Of a stretch of DNA of 42,052 nt, positions 8,165 through 16,592 are shown one piece after another (within the stretch, counting starts at the first letter, position 1; each line of letters opens with the position of its first letter). A program made the position numbers and the translations under genes. Source of the stretch: Rhizobium freirei PRF 81 (GTDB lineage Bacteria > Pseudomonadota > Alphaproteobacteria > Rhizobiales > Rhizobiaceae); contig NZ_AQHN01000059.1 in the NCBI RefSeq assembly GCF_000359745.1, positions 1 through 42,052 of the forward strand, written 5' to 3'. The notes beneath the pieces were generated by a model. That model made no database searches and was not told where the DNA came from. It saw only the letters and a list, made by a program, of their open reading frames with translations.

Positions 8165-8268
8165 TACGTTGAAAAACGTCCGGTATCAAATCGGAATCGC
8201 GTCCGGTTAATTCTCGGAATCGTGTCCGGTTTTTGATCGGAACGCCGTCCGGTAAATCATCGGAATCT
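8165..8268. repeat. Multiple terminal repeats, right end of IS21-family element
   Basis: Spaced copies of GTCCGGT...TCGGAAT, inverted relative to those at 2163-2255. These are probable transposase-binding sites. Confidence 0.8.
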
Positions 8269-8271
8269 ACA

Positions 8272-8279
8272 CTCAAAGG
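8272..8279. repeat. 8-bp target duplication, right copy
   Basis: CTCAAAGG, identical to 2150-2157. Confidence 0.9.
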
Positions 8280-8483
8280 TTTTGCCCGGGCGCCCGCCTC
8301 GGCACCCGTCCCACCATCTTTCAAAACAATAACGGCGCTGCAAGTAGCAACGCCGCTCATAAAATGCTGATTCCCGAACAGGCCGCGCCCGCAGGCCGAA
8401 GGGCGTATATGATCCACGCCATTATCACGTTCTAATTCAGCGGTCGGAAGTGTGCCTCCGACGATTGAAACAGAGCACTTCAT
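8272..8483 (-). pseudogene. Possible small ORF interrupted by the IS21 element
   Basis: From ATG 8483 the minus strand is open through SIVGGTLPTAELERDNGVDH and on to GARAKPLS, where it meets the IS21 end. If the IS and one target-duplication copy are removed, the frame continues as ELSASTFAFF and stops in TGA, giving about 81 residues. No family is recognised and the Shine-Dalgarno is poor, so this may be a chance frame. It is listed because the frame runs cleanly across the reconstructed site. Confidence 0.25.
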
Positions 8484-8492
8484 GGAAACTGT

Positions 8493-8523
8493 GCCCCTAT
8501 CCCTAATCGGATAGGGGCTTTTT
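8493..8523 (+). terminator. Rho-independent terminator
   Basis: A perfect 10-bp stem, GCCCCTATCC / GGATAGGGGC, with loop CTAATC, followed by TTTTTGCTTTT. A strong plus-strand terminator signature. No plus-strand gene is recognisable just upstream (8280-8490), so it may end a small RNA or a transcript interrupted by the IS21 insertion. Confidence 0.7.
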
Positions 8524-8567
8524 GCTTTTGGGTGCCCGCTTGGGCGTTGCTGTGCGAAACACCGTTG

Positions 8568-8924
8568 TCATGAAGTCCGAAGAAACAACGCATTACCAGG
8601 TCTGTCGATTGTACCGCGCGAACGAGCTTCACGCCCGGTGAACGGCTCAAACTCATCATCGCCGTCGAGATATTCCAGCTCGTGGTCAATATGGTCGATC
8701 GCCCAGCACAGCGCCTCGATCTCGCTTCTCAGGTGCTCCGCCAAGTCCTCGGTAATGATGGCGATATCGGCAGCAGGCAGGGAGGCCTTGCTGTTGATGA
8801 TCTTGATCGCATCAGCCTCAAGGCCGGCAAGATGATGCTTCGCCCGCTCGATCTGGAACAGTAGCGTGCTGCGCTGATCCATCAGGTATTCTCTGGTTTC
8901 GTCCATCATTTCGGCACCCGGCAC
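8568..8924 (-). CDS. Hypothetical protein, helical
   Basis: 118 residues from GTG 8924, or about 113 from ATG 8909 (MMDETREYLMDQRSTLLFQI). Residues about 10-80 are strongly helical and charged, with heptad-like leucines (HHLAGLEADAIKI, AEHLRSEIEALCWAIDHIDH). No membrane helix, known domain or catalytic motif is seen. It stands alone on the minus strand with no clear Shine-Dalgarno. A small stem with a T-rich tail lies just upstream (8935-8966). Function unknown. Confidence 0.5.
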   Translation of the reverse strand: MPGAEMMDETREYLMDQRSTLLFQIERAKHHLAGLEADAIKIINSKASLPAADIAIITEDLAEHLRSEIEALCWAIDHIDHELEYLDGDDEFEPFTGREARSRGTIDRPGNALFLRTS

Positions 8925-8934
8925 GGCTCAGCAC

Positions 8935-8966
8935 AAAGGAAAGCCCTGAGGGGGAATCCGCAGGGC
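8935..8966 (-). terminator. Weak terminator-like hairpin
   Basis: On the minus strand GCCCTG and CAGGGC pair (6 bp, 12-base loop) and are followed by TTTCCTTT. It could end the transcript of the small peptide at 9126-9212. The stem is short, so confidence is low. Confidence 0.3.
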
Positions 8967-9125
8967 CAGAGAAGTGAGAGATATCGGATGGAAAGGAGCT
9001 CCGATAACTTTGGTCTAAAGGACGTCATGTCCTGACCACGATGGCAGAAGTTTGCCAGAATTCCGCCTCGCCGTAAAGTTCAGACTAATGGTTGGTCACC
9101 AAGCGGACGCTGAAAGCTTCGTGCG

Positions 9126-9212
9126 TCAATGAAGAAGCTGCGCCACCATCAGCACCAACGTGCTTAGGCCCGCGCACACTGTCAAAGCAGTCAAAATCGA
9201 AGTCGACATCAT
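9126..9212 (-). CDS. 28-residue hydrophobic small membrane peptide
   Basis: ATG 9212 is preceded by GAGGAG four bases upstream. The peptide opens MMSTSILTALTVCAGLSTLV, continues through a second hydrophobic run and ends in H before TGA 9126-9128: a single transmembrane helix with almost no soluble part. Good Shine-Dalgarno, start and composition favour a real small protein, possibly a type I toxin-like or regulatory membrane peptide; none of this is proved. A hairpin with a T-rich tail 160 bases downstream could end its transcript. No homologue is recognised. Confidence 0.4.
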   Translation of the reverse strand: MMSTSILTALTVCAGLSTLVLMVAQLLH

Positions 9213-9289
9213 ATCGCTCCTCAAATCAGATTTTGCGAGCTGACTACTGCAGCGGTGGGGGCGGTGTTCTCATGGGAGGGAAAAGATGA

Positions 9290-9553
9290 GAGCGACCCGA
9301 CCTGTGGTCGCCGATGACGTCGCAGCTTTCTCAAGCGTCGCCGGCGTTTCTTGGCGATATCGTCGGCAACCGTCGAGACGTAGCCACTATATTCGGGAAG
9401 TTTGCGGTCATGGAGCGTATTGCGCCTGATCTCACGATTGATGGTCGATCGGTGACGGCCGAGCTTACGTGCTATCTCGTTGATCGGCACCTTGCGCTCG
9501 ACTAAATGATGCAGGCGCCGCCGATCGGCGAGGGTCAATTGCGAATAGTGCAT
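9290..9553 (-). pseudogene. IS30-family transposase fragment (N-terminal)
   Basis: From ATG 9553: MHYSQLTLADRRRLHHLVER, then VPINEIARKLGRHRSTINREI, the helix-turn-helix N-terminus of IS30-family transposases. After about residue 85 (KLRRHRRPQ) the similarity ends and the frame drifts to a stop at 9221. The catalytic DDE domain is missing, so only a remnant is left. Inverted repeats could not be identified. Confidence 0.8.
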
Positions 9554-9678
9554 AACGACAAGCTGTGGCGTAATCAGGAATATGAAACTGGAGAGCGGTT
9601 TTCCGGTGACGCTCGAAGCTTTCCAAAGAAAAATAGCCACCAATATAGACCCCGTTGGGAAGATGTCTGCTGACATCC

Positions 9679-11316
9679 CTACTTCTGCGAAACGTATGGC
9701 ACGGGCGCGGACTTGCGCGCAGCCGTCGGGCGCTCCACCAGAATGGTTGTTCGCGGGAGGTCGTACGCCACGCTCAACGCCTTGAGCTCGTCGTCCAGGC
9801 GCTTGTCCGCTTCGTTGAGGCGGTGATGAAGGCGATGGTAATCCGTCCAGGTCGGCGTCCGGAAGGTCTCGAGCCATCGCGAAGGCTGCTGAACGTCGCG
9901 CGTGAGTGTCCACTGGCGTGCACCGACGCGGCTTTGAACCAGCCGACGCCTGCGCATGATTTCAAGAAAAAGGTCAGCATTCTCGTCCGCCACAGCGTAT
10001 TCTGTCGTGACCAGGATCGGGCCACTTCGCGGCTTCAGATCAAGTGCCGGCACAGGCGCATCGAAAGCGCCGGAGGCTTCGAGCTCCGACTCTAGGCGGT
10101 TGCTGATCGGGAGCTTGACCCCAAGTGCCGCAACAACCAAGGAGGACGCAGCAGAACATGCCAGGGACAGGGAGAGGGAATGATTTTCCGCGATAATTCC
10201 CCAGAGCCAACTGCCCCCGGCAATCCCCCCATAGGTGAAGGCGCTGTAGATGGAAATCGTGCGACCCACGACCCAACGTGGGCTTGCCAACTGCACATTG
10301 ACGCCGAACCCCGACCATCCCGTCACCCAGCCTGCGCCCCCGAAGGCAAGGCAGACTGTTGCGATGATAAGGGAGGACGTCAGAGCAAGTGAGATGGCAC
10401 ATGCCGCACACGCGACGCATGCCAGAACGATCAGCAGCTCCTGCGTGACCGCGCGCCTGAGTGGCGGGTTCACGAGCCCCGCGACCAGCGCGCCGGCGCC
10501 AAAGCCCCCCATGAGAATACCGTAGTCGATCGGGCCGCCCTTCAAAAGGTCTCTCGCGACGAGCGGCAGGAGCGCCAGCATTGAGGTTCCGGTCAGCCCA
10601 AAGAGCGTCCCGCGGACAATGGTCGCCTTGATTTCGGAGGATATCGCGGTGAAGCGCAGGCCATCATAGATGGCCGTCATGAGCGCTTCCCGGGGGAGGG
10701 GCGACGCTTTCACGGTCCACTTGTTTCGCCACAGGGCGGTGAGGGGCGCGACGAAGCCGAAGGTGGTGAGCGCGAATGTGACGAGCGGCCCGAATACAGC
10801 AACGATGATGCCGCCGAGGGCGGGACCGACGCTACGGACCGTGTTGAAGCCGACATTAAGAAGTGTCACGGCCGACGGCAGATGGCGGCGCTCCAGCATA
10901 TCGCCAAGCGAAGCGCGCCAAGCAGGATCGCTCAATGCGATACCGCAGCCGTCAAGGAAACTGAACGCCAGGATCATCCATGGATCGGTGATGCCGAAGG
11001 CCATGAGGATCGTCAGCATCGCCGAGGCCGCCATCATCAGGCTTCGACCGACGATCATGACCATGCGCCGACTGTAGTTGTCGGCAATCGCGCCAACGAA
11101 GATCGCAAGAAAAAAGGCTGGCAGCGTGGATGAGGCCTGAACGAGGGCAACCATGACATCGGACGTCGAAACCGTGGCCATGAGCCAGCTGAGCGCTACC
11201 GTCTGCATCAGCCAGCCCAGGCTGGAAAGCTGCGACGCGAAGAAAATCGAACGGAACGTCGAATTCTTCAGTGGCGCCAATAGCCCTATGGATGCTGTCT
11301 CTTCTTTTGAAGGCAT
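9679..11316 (-). CDS. MFS exporter (MFS_3 / EntS-like) with extra C-terminal domain
   Basis: 545 residues from ATG 11316. Residues about 15-410 form some 11-12 transmembrane helices of the MFS_3 (transmembrane secretion effector, formerly DUF894) family that includes the enterobactin exporter EntS; AIADNYSRRMVMIVGRS is the typical loop 2-3 motif. After the membrane part, residues about 425-520 (SGPILVTTEYAVADENADLF to TDYHRLHHRLNEAD) resemble a ferredoxin-like antibiotic-biosynthesis-monooxygenase (ABM) fold, known to be appended to some members. It should export a small molecule using the proton gradient; the substrate is unknown and no biosynthesis genes are near. Paralogue of the gene at 11697. 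Confidence 0.88.
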   Translation of the reverse strand: MPSKEETASIGLLAPLKNSTFRSIFFASQLSSLGWLMQTVALSWLMATVSTSDVMVALVQASSTLPAFFLAIFVGAIADNYSRRMVMIVGRSLMMAASAMLTILMAFGITDPWMILAFSFLDGCGIALSDPAWRASLGDMLERRHLPSAVTLLNVGFNTVRSVGPALGGIIVAVFGPLVTFALTTFGFVAPLTALWRNKWTVKASPLPREALMTAIYDGLRFTAISSEIKATIVRGTLFGLTGTSMLALLPLVARDLLKGGPIDYGILMGGFGAGALVAGLVNPPLRRAVTQELLIVLACVACAACAISLALTSSLIIATVCLAFGGAGWVTGWSGFGVNVQLASPRWVVGRTISIYSAFTYGGIAGGSWLWGIIAENHSLSLSLACSAASSLVVAALGVKLPISNRLESELEASGAFDAPVPALDLKPRSGPILVTTEYAVADENADLFLEIMRRRRLVQSRVGARQWTLTRDVQQPSRWLETFRTPTWTDYHRLHHRLNEADKRLDDELKALSVAYDLPRTTILVERPTAARKSAPVPYVSQK

Positions 11317-11696
11317 GTCATTCAGTCTCTTTCGGGCGGGTCACTTCGGCCGTGCTTGACGGGCGTATTCGGCGATGAGGGAAAGGAGTCGTACTTCGGT
11401 CTGCCATCATTTGTCGCTTGCCCAGTCGACGCTTTGTCCAAGAGTTCGCGGGCCAGGCATCGGCGCGTGGCGGCAAGGCCGGAATCGAAAACCGAGGGAA
11501 AAGCGGCTGTCGTCGAGCAGGGATCGACGACAGCCGAGCGAACCAGGATGGCAGGGGTTGATGCCACTCCCAGGCCAGGAGCTGTGTTCGGCTTGCGGCT
11601 AGTCTCCACAGTCTGAACCGTGAGGTTTTGTTTCTGGCCGACGCCATTATGGGACCGTTGCCGCTGCTCGATAAATGGCCTCATCGCAAGATCACC
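11317..11696. other. Gap between the two MFS genes, with a strong hairpin
   Basis: About 380 bases. A minus-strand frame (11322-11684) is open but has no recognisable domain and looks non-coding. A perfect 13-bp inverted repeat sits at 11504-11536. No other signal was found. Confidence 0.4.
11504..11536. repeat. 13-bp perfect inverted repeat (hairpin)
   Basis: CGGCTGTCGTCGA, a 7-base loop GCAGGGA, then TCGACGACAGCCG. There is no T run on either side, so it is not a classical terminator. It could be an mRNA-stabilising stem between the two exporter genes, a Rho-linked structure, or a regulator site. Confidence 0.7.
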
Positions 11697-13340
11697 TCAT
11701 GGACGCGAAACGCGCGCGACCGGTTGGCTCCGGGTCCGTCGCGTGTCTGTTGTGCGCTCAATCACAAGATCAGTTTCCGGAGGCTTGTCACTCATATGCA
11801 AAGCGGCGAGAAGCTGTACGACTTCCTGATCCCACGGGGAGAGACGATGATGCAAACGCAGGAAATCCATCCAGGTCGGCGTGCGGAATGTTTCTGTCCA
11901 ACGGGAAGGCTTTCGAAGATTTCGCTGGAGCGTCCAGTCACGTGCGCCTGCCCGGGCCAGGGCGTATCTTCGAGTGCGCATGTGATCGAGGAAGATGTCC
12001 AGGTCGCTGTCGTCTATGGCATATTCCGTCCTCGCTGCAATCGGGCCGCTTCGGGGCTTCAGATCAAGCGCCACCGTTGGCGCCGGATAAACCGAGCCCT
12101 GCTGGTCTGCCTCGGCCGCCAGATGCACCGGCAGGACGAACCCTGATGCGGCGACGAGTAACAGGGCCGCTGCGGCAAGTTCGAGAGAAGATGCAAGCGA
12201 ATAGGTCTGGGCGACGGTGCCCCAGATCCAACTGCCGGCTGCCATGCCGCCGGAGAGGAATGCGTAATAGATGGAGAGCGTACGGCCGACGACCCAGCGC
12301 GGACTTGCCAATTGCACCCAGACGTCGAACCCGGTCCAGGTGATGACCCAGCCGGCGCCTCCGATGACAAGCGCAAGTGTCGCCAAAGGTACTGAGGAGG
12401 TGAGGGCAAGTGAGATGCAACAAAACGCGCAAGCGATGGAAGCGATCGCCATCAGCCATTCCTGAGGAATCAATCTCCTTAAGAGCCGGTTGTTCAGTCC
12501 GGCGATGCAAGCGCCTGTTCCGAAACCGGCAAACAGTATGCCGTAGATGATTGGTCCGCCGGCCAAACGATCGAGGGCGACAAGCGGCAGAAGAGCAAGT
12601 ATGGCAATGGCGGCAAGGCCGAAAAGGGTGGCACGTATGATCGCCGCCCGGATGTCGGAAGAAAGCGCCGTGAACCGCATTCCGTCATGGATTGCTGTTG
12701 AAATTCGCTCTGCAGGCAGCGGAGACTTGCGGACGTGCCACTTGTTGCGCAACACCGCGCCGAGAGGCGCTAAGTTGCTGCAGGCGGCAAAGAGAAAGGC
12801 CGCCAACGGACCGAGGAACGCGAGAATGGCTCCGCCCAAAGCCGGTCCAACGCTGCGCGTCATGTTGTATCCGACCGACATAAGCGTCACCGCAGCCGGA
12901 ATATCTCGCTTGTCGAGGATATCGCCCACCGAGGCATGCCAAGCGGGGTCATTCAGCGCAAAGCCGCAGCCTGCGACAAATCCCAGACCTAGAATCAGCC
13001 AGGGACTAACGAAGCCGAAGGCGGCAGCAATCGCCAGTACGATGGAAGCGAGCGCAATCAATGAGAGCCCGGTGATCATGACCGATCGACGGCTATAGGT
13101 GTCGGCGATTGCTCCGGCGGGAATGGAGAGTATGAATGCCGGAAGCGTCGTTGAAGCCTGCACAAGCGCGACCATCAGATCCGAAGCGGAGATCGTCGCC
13201 ATGAGCCAACTGATCGTGACGGTTTGCACCAGCCATCCCAGGTTGGCGACTTGCGTGGAACTCCAGATCGAACGGAATGCTATACTGCGTAGCGGATCAA
13301 GGGTGGTTGGCCCGCGCGCGGTGACGTCTTCGATCTGCAT
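11697..13340 (-). CDS. MFS exporter (MFS_3 / EntS-like), paralogue of the next gene
   Basis: 547 residues from ATG 13340 (MQIEDVTARGPTTLDPLRSI). The frame extends upstream to 13394, but this start gives an N-terminus of the same length as the paralogue at 9679. Same architecture: MFS_3 membrane domain (residues about 15-410, with AIADTYSRRSVMITG) and a C-terminal ABM-like domain (SGPIAARTEYAIDDSDLDIF to MDFLRLHHRLSP). The pair shares phrases such as LGWL.QTV.ISWLMAT and QLASPRWVVGRT but differs at many positions, so the duplication is old. Same strand, 380 bases apart, possibly co-transcribed. Substrate unknown. Confidence 0.88.
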   Translation of the reverse strand: MQIEDVTARGPTTLDPLRSIAFRSIWSSTQVANLGWLVQTVTISWLMATISASDLMVALVQASTTLPAFILSIPAGAIADTYSRRSVMITGLSLIALASIVLAIAAAFGFVSPWLILGLGFVAGCGFALNDPAWHASVGDILDKRDIPAAVTLMSVGYNMTRSVGPALGGAILAFLGPLAAFLFAACSNLAPLGAVLRNKWHVRKSPLPAERISTAIHDGMRFTALSSDIRAAIIRATLFGLAAIAILALLPLVALDRLAGGPIIYGILFAGFGTGACIAGLNNRLLRRLIPQEWLMAIASIACAFCCISLALTSSVPLATLALVIGGAGWVITWTGFDVWVQLASPRWVVGRTLSIYYAFLSGGMAAGSWIWGTVAQTYSLASSLELAAAALLLVAASGFVLPVHLAAEADQQGSVYPAPTVALDLKPRSGPIAARTEYAIDDSDLDIFLDHMRTRRYALARAGARDWTLQRNLRKPSRWTETFRTPTWMDFLRLHHRLSPWDQEVVQLLAALHMSDKPPETDLVIERTTDTRRTRSQPVARVSRP

Positions 13341-13535
13341 TCTTGATGGCTCTGAGCTTCGCATTGACACCGTGACGCCACAGATTATCCGCAACTCGGA
13401 TACGAATTTCGGCGTTATTGGAGTTCTTGGCGCAGGAACCCTGCGTTGAGCGGGAGTGTATCAGGCAGTCCGACCAGTTCTAGCACGTTGCTGGCTTATT
13501 ATTGAGCTTGTATGCCGTTTTTCCTTCCTGAACGA

Positions 13536-13952
13536 TTATCCCTTCGGAAGTGCGTACCGGAGCACGCGCAATTCGTCCTCATCGCCGAGGGAAATTTCCA
13601 ACACACGATTGGCGAGATCGTCATCGTCGTCGAGTTCGGCCATAGCCTGTTCGAACAGCTCGATCTGCATATCGAGGTCCATACCGGGCGGGCGGTTTAG
13701 GTAGACAGCCCGGCATGGATGGCAACGTCTGCATATTGCCCCTTCGTCCCGGGCTTGTCTTTCGGCCCGCGGAAGTCGACCGAGTTCTTCGTGACGAACG
13801 TCCAGTCGCCCTAAAGAATGATCGGTGTGAGCTCCCAGTCTTTCAGGCCACCCAGTTTTCATCCAGACGACATGGCTCGTTTCGCCATAACCTTTTTCCA
13901 GCGCCATCTTAGCCAGTTGAGGACTGAGGCACTCATCAATCAGAAACTTCAT
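13536..13952 (-). pseudogene. DUF5615 PIN-like toxin gene, degenerate
   Basis: It starts at ATG 13952 overlapping the DUF433 stop by ATGA and opens as a DUF5615 PIN-like nuclease (MKFLIDECLSPQLAKMALEK), with the first catalytic aspartate in LIDE. The right frame then moves: a second frame carries LKDWELTPIIL, an amber codon, and GDWTFVTKNSVDFRGPKDKP; the first frame resumes at LNRPPGMDLDMQIELFEQAM. So the gene has at least two frameshifts and one stop codon. The 138-residue open frame that remains passes through the wrong frame in the middle, so no functional nuclease is expected. Confidence 0.8.
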
Positions 13953-14602
13953 CCCGCCTTCGTGCGACGGGGGACGCGACGATCTGTGAGGATGACCGAA
14001 CCTTCGGGAAGCTCGCCCAGCACGCGGGGCCGCCCGCGCAAGGGATTAGCTTCCGCATAGATTGTCGCGAGCCTGATCTTCTCTCTGTCCAGGCCAGGCC
14101 AGGTTTCGAGAATGCGCTCCGTGGAATTGCCCGCGGATACGGACGCGGCAACATCATGGACAGGAACGCGGGTGCCTCGAATGACAGGCGTCCCACCAAG
14201 GATGTCGGCCGACGATGTGACGACCTCCCGTGCTGCGGCAAGGTCGTCCAGCCGCTCGCTCGCGCCCCTCATAAAGGGCATGAGATCGATCGTCAGAAAC
14301 TCGTGGTGCACGGTCCAATCTTCAAGCAACAGGGCGGACCACGGGAGGGTGCGGGCTCTCGCAAGCCGGGCCTCCGCCGTCCGGATAGTAGACAGGCGTT
14401 CTTCCGAGGTAAGGCGGCGGGCGCTTTCGAAGTAAAACGTGATAAGCGAGCAGGCTCCGGCGAGGACATGACGACCGTTGTCGAGCGATATGAACGCTTC
14501 CGGCAAGATGTGCTCGTCGATAACGCGATTGACGTCGCGCAGGCTCACGCGCGAGACAACGGCAGCCTCGCTCGCCTTCAGCATCTCGGCAACTGCTGGC
14601 AT
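13949..14602 (-). CDS. DUF433-family antitoxin
   Basis: 217 residues from ATG 14602; an extension to 14710 has no better start. The N-terminal half may bind DNA (residues about 5-30, VAEMLKASEAAVVSRVSLRD). The C-terminal part (about 130-200: ADILGGTPVIRGTRVPVHDV, then LETWPGLDREKIRLATIYAEANP) is the DUF433 domain found in VapB-type antitoxins. Its stop overlaps the start of a DUF5615 PIN toxin gene, the standard pairing, but that toxin is broken. Intact, divergent from hipBA, with which it shares the 14603-14874 control region. Confidence 0.85.
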   Translation of the reverse strand: MPAVAEMLKASEAAVVSRVSLRDVNRVIDEHILPEAFISLDNGRHVLAGACSLITFYFESARRLTSEERLSTIRTAEARLARARTLPWSALLLEDWTVHHEFLTIDLMPFMRGASERLDDLAAAREVVTSSADILGGTPVIRGTRVPVHDVAASVSAGNSTERILETWPGLDREKIRLATIYAEANPLRGRPRVLGELPEGSVILTDRRVPRRTKAG

Positions 14603-14797
14603 GGTTGAGCCATCGGTATTAATTCTTCCGATGGGTCGGAATATATAACTTGTTGGGGGCGATATCAAGGCCTGGGACGGATCGGCGGTCGCCGGTTGGA
14701 CTTGAGGCATTGGGTTGATGAGGACGAGCCAAGATCGAAATCGCCGCTGGGCAATCGTTATATTGGTGCGCTATTTCGCTCCTTATGACGTCCTCTA

Positions 14798-14809
14798 GCG
14801 GAATTCCGC
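14798..14809. promoter_or_regulatory. Palindrome in the divergent DUF433/hipBA control region
   Basis: GCGGAATTCCGC, a perfect 12-base palindrome 66 bases before the hipB start. Half-site variants (ATTCCG) recur at about 14838-14845 and just before the hipB start (ATTCCGCATGAG). A plausible HipB operator by position and symmetry; no experimental support. Confidence 0.35.
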
Positions 14810-14874
14810 ATTTTGCTTTATCTTAGAGTCATACGAAATTCCGGACACCGGCCAGCAGGCGAGCGATATTCCGC

Positions 14875-15222
14875 ATGAGCACTACGATTTTCAATACTCT
14901 TGGCGAGCAACTGCTGGCCGCCCGCAAACGACGCGGTCTCAGCCAGCCTGCACTTGCGACAAGGCTCGGCCGGGACCGGGCACGAATATCGGAACTCGAA
15001 AGGGACCTTGCAACCGATCGACGGGGTAGGGATCGACTGACGCTGTTTGCCGAAATCTGCGATGCCCTCGACCTTGTGCCGGTCCTGCTGCCGAAGTCCC
15101 GGATGGGGGAAGTGAGGCAGTTGATTGGCGATGCTAGAGAACACCAGAATAAAGGTACGGCGGCCAGCGCATTTGAGGAACTTTTCGTCGATCTCGATGA
15201 AGACGACAATGGGGAACCGTGA
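14875..15222 (+). CDS. hipB: HipB antitoxin / repressor
   Basis: 115 residues. Residues about 9-65 are an XRE helix-turn-helix (GEQLLAARKRRGLSQPALAT, RLGRDRARISELERDL), followed by an acidic C-terminal tail (FEELFVDLDEDDNGEP). HipB-type proteins bind and restrain the HipA kinase and repress their own operon. The stop TGA overlaps the start of the kinase gene. Identification rests on the HTH plus the downstream hipA. Looks intact. Confidence 0.88.
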   Translation: MSTTIFNTLGEQLLAARKRRGLSQPALATRLGRDRARISELERDLATDRRGRDRLTLFAEICDALDLVPVLLPKSRMGEVRQLIGDAREHQNKGTAASAFEELFVDLDEDDNGEP

Positions 15223-16511
15223 TGGCGAAATCTTCGGCGATCCTTGGCGTCCATCTTCTGGATCAGAACATCGGGAAGGTGAGGGTAGGGACCCTGACGC
15301 GCGATAGTGACGGCGCGGTCGCGTTTGTCGTTGCGGAAACGTTCCTGCGGGATCCAAGGCGGCCAATTTTGAGCCTGGGCTGGTTCGATCCTGACGATGA
15401 CGAGGGCACACGCAATCGTCTGGCGCGGCGTGGGGACAAAATTGGGCTTCACGGCACATTGCCACCATGGTTTTCAGGATTGCTTCCAGAGGGCGCCCTC
15501 AGGGACCTCGTGTTGAACGAGATGGGGCCGGGCGATCACGATGAGTTCGACGTCCTGACCCGCCTCGGCGGCGATCTCCCCGGCGCAATCCTCGTCGTCC
15601 CCGAAACAGCGGTTCCAGCGTCAGCCGGCCCGATCACCATTGAAAAGAAAGATGGTGTGGATGTCCCGCTGCCCGATGGCACGGTCAAATTCTCGCTCGC
15701 CGGTGTGCAGCTCAAGTTCACGGCCAACGTCGAGGGCGACAGATTGACGGTTCCCGGTCGCGGTAACACCGGCCGCTGCATCATCAAGGTGGCAAGCGAG
15801 CGATACCCAGGGCTGCCGGAAGCTGAACATGCGGCCATGCAGATGGCAAGGACGATCGGCGTGCGGACAGCAAACTGCCGGCTTGTCTCCAGCACCGCGA
15901 TCAGCGGCATCCCTGCGGAACTGTTGGCTCATGGTGAGCGCGTTCTCGTCGTCGATCGCTTCGACCGTGCCGACGATGATCGTCGCATTCACATCGAAGA
16001 CGCAGCCCAAATTCTAGGAGCGATCGGCGATCGAAAATATACGATGGCGACGACCGAGACCATCATCAACATGGTGCGCCGCTTCAGCACCGACCATCGC
16101 GATGACATATTGGAAGCCATCCGCAGGGTAGTTGCAGACGTGCTTTTAGGCAATGGCGACAACCATCTCAAGAACTGGTCTTTCCGTTTCCCGGCACCTG
16201 GCGAAATCCGGCTGTCGCCGGCCTACGATATTGTCCCGACCGTTCTTTACATGCCGTCCGACACTATGGCGCTGAGGTTCGTCAAAACCCACAGCTTCGA
16301 AAGCGTGAACCTGCATCGCTTTGAGAGGGTCGCAAGTTTTCTTCGCCTGGACGCGAAGCTGATCACACGCGAGGTCGTTGCGACAGTCAGGCGTGCGCTG
16401 GAGCATTGGCCGACATCGGCGCCTAAACTACTGGGGGAAAAGAAAGCAAAGCAGCTTCTTGATCGCCTTGGCACGCTGAGCCTGGTGGACGAAGTGCGGC
16501 GTCAATCGTAG
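15222..16511 (+). CDS. hipA: HipA serine/threonine kinase toxin
   Basis: 429 residues from ATG 15222 in the TGATG overlap (GTG 15219 is also possible). An N-terminal HipA_N domain (residues about 10-120) is followed by the kinase domain: GDLPGAILV, KFSLAGVQLKF (phosphate-binding loop region), NGDNHLKNW (catalytic N-x-D-x-H) and SPAYDIV (metal-binding aspartate). HipA kinases phosphorylate translation factors, classically glutamyl-tRNA synthetase, causing growth arrest and persistence; the target here is unknown. All motifs are present, so this module should work, unlike the PIN toxins on both sides. Confidence 0.92.
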   Translation: MAKSSAILGVHLLDQNIGKVRVGTLTRDSDGAVAFVVAETFLRDPRRPILSLGWFDPDDDEGTRNRLARRGDKIGLHGTLPPWFSGLLPEGALRDLVLNEMGPGDHDEFDVLTRLGGDLPGAILVVPETAVPASAGPITIEKKDGVDVPLPDGTVKFSLAGVQLKFTANVEGDRLTVPGRGNTGRCIIKVASERYPGLPEAEHAAMQMARTIGVRTANCRLVSSTAISGIPAELLAHGERVLVVDRFDRADDDRRIHIEDAAQILGAIGDRKYTMATTETIINMVRRFSTDHRDDILEAIRRVVADVLLGNGDNHLKNWSFRFPAPGEIRLSPAYDIVPTVLYMPSDTMALRFVKTHSFESVNLHRFERVASFLRLDAKLITREVVATVRRALEHWPTSAPKLLGEKKAKQLLDRLGTLSLVDEVRRQS

Positions 16512-16592
16512 TCTTTGGCTCACGTCGGTCCGGGCCTTGCACTCTCTCTAATTCACCCCTATGTTTGGGGGTGGATTAGAAAGGGCAATAGG

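Larger units (their letters stand above)
2158..8271. mobile_element. IS21-family insertion sequence carrying a nested RIT element
   Basis: The left end (TGTGTATTCCAATG) and the reverse complement of the right end (TGTAGATTCCGATG) match, and each end carries several spaced copies of a roughly 22-base motif of the form ATTCCGA...ACCGGAC (2163-2255 and 8165-8268), the multiple transposase-binding repeats typical of IS21 elements. Flanking 8-bp direct repeats CTCAAAGG prove a transposition event. Cargo is istB (2306-3061) and istA, the latter split by the element at 3973-7462. Without that insert the IS would be about 2.6 kb, normal for the family. It cannot now make a full-length IstA, so it is probably immobile unless helped in trans. 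Confidence 0.93.

Noticed and set aside
10040..10420. Several open frames within the MFS genes on both strands
   Set aside because: They are shadows of the long MFS frames: GC-rich codon bias keeps other frames open.
11322..11684. Minus-strand 120-residue ORF between the MFS genes
   Set aside because: Low-complexity composition, no start signal, and it spans a strong hairpin; judged non-coding.
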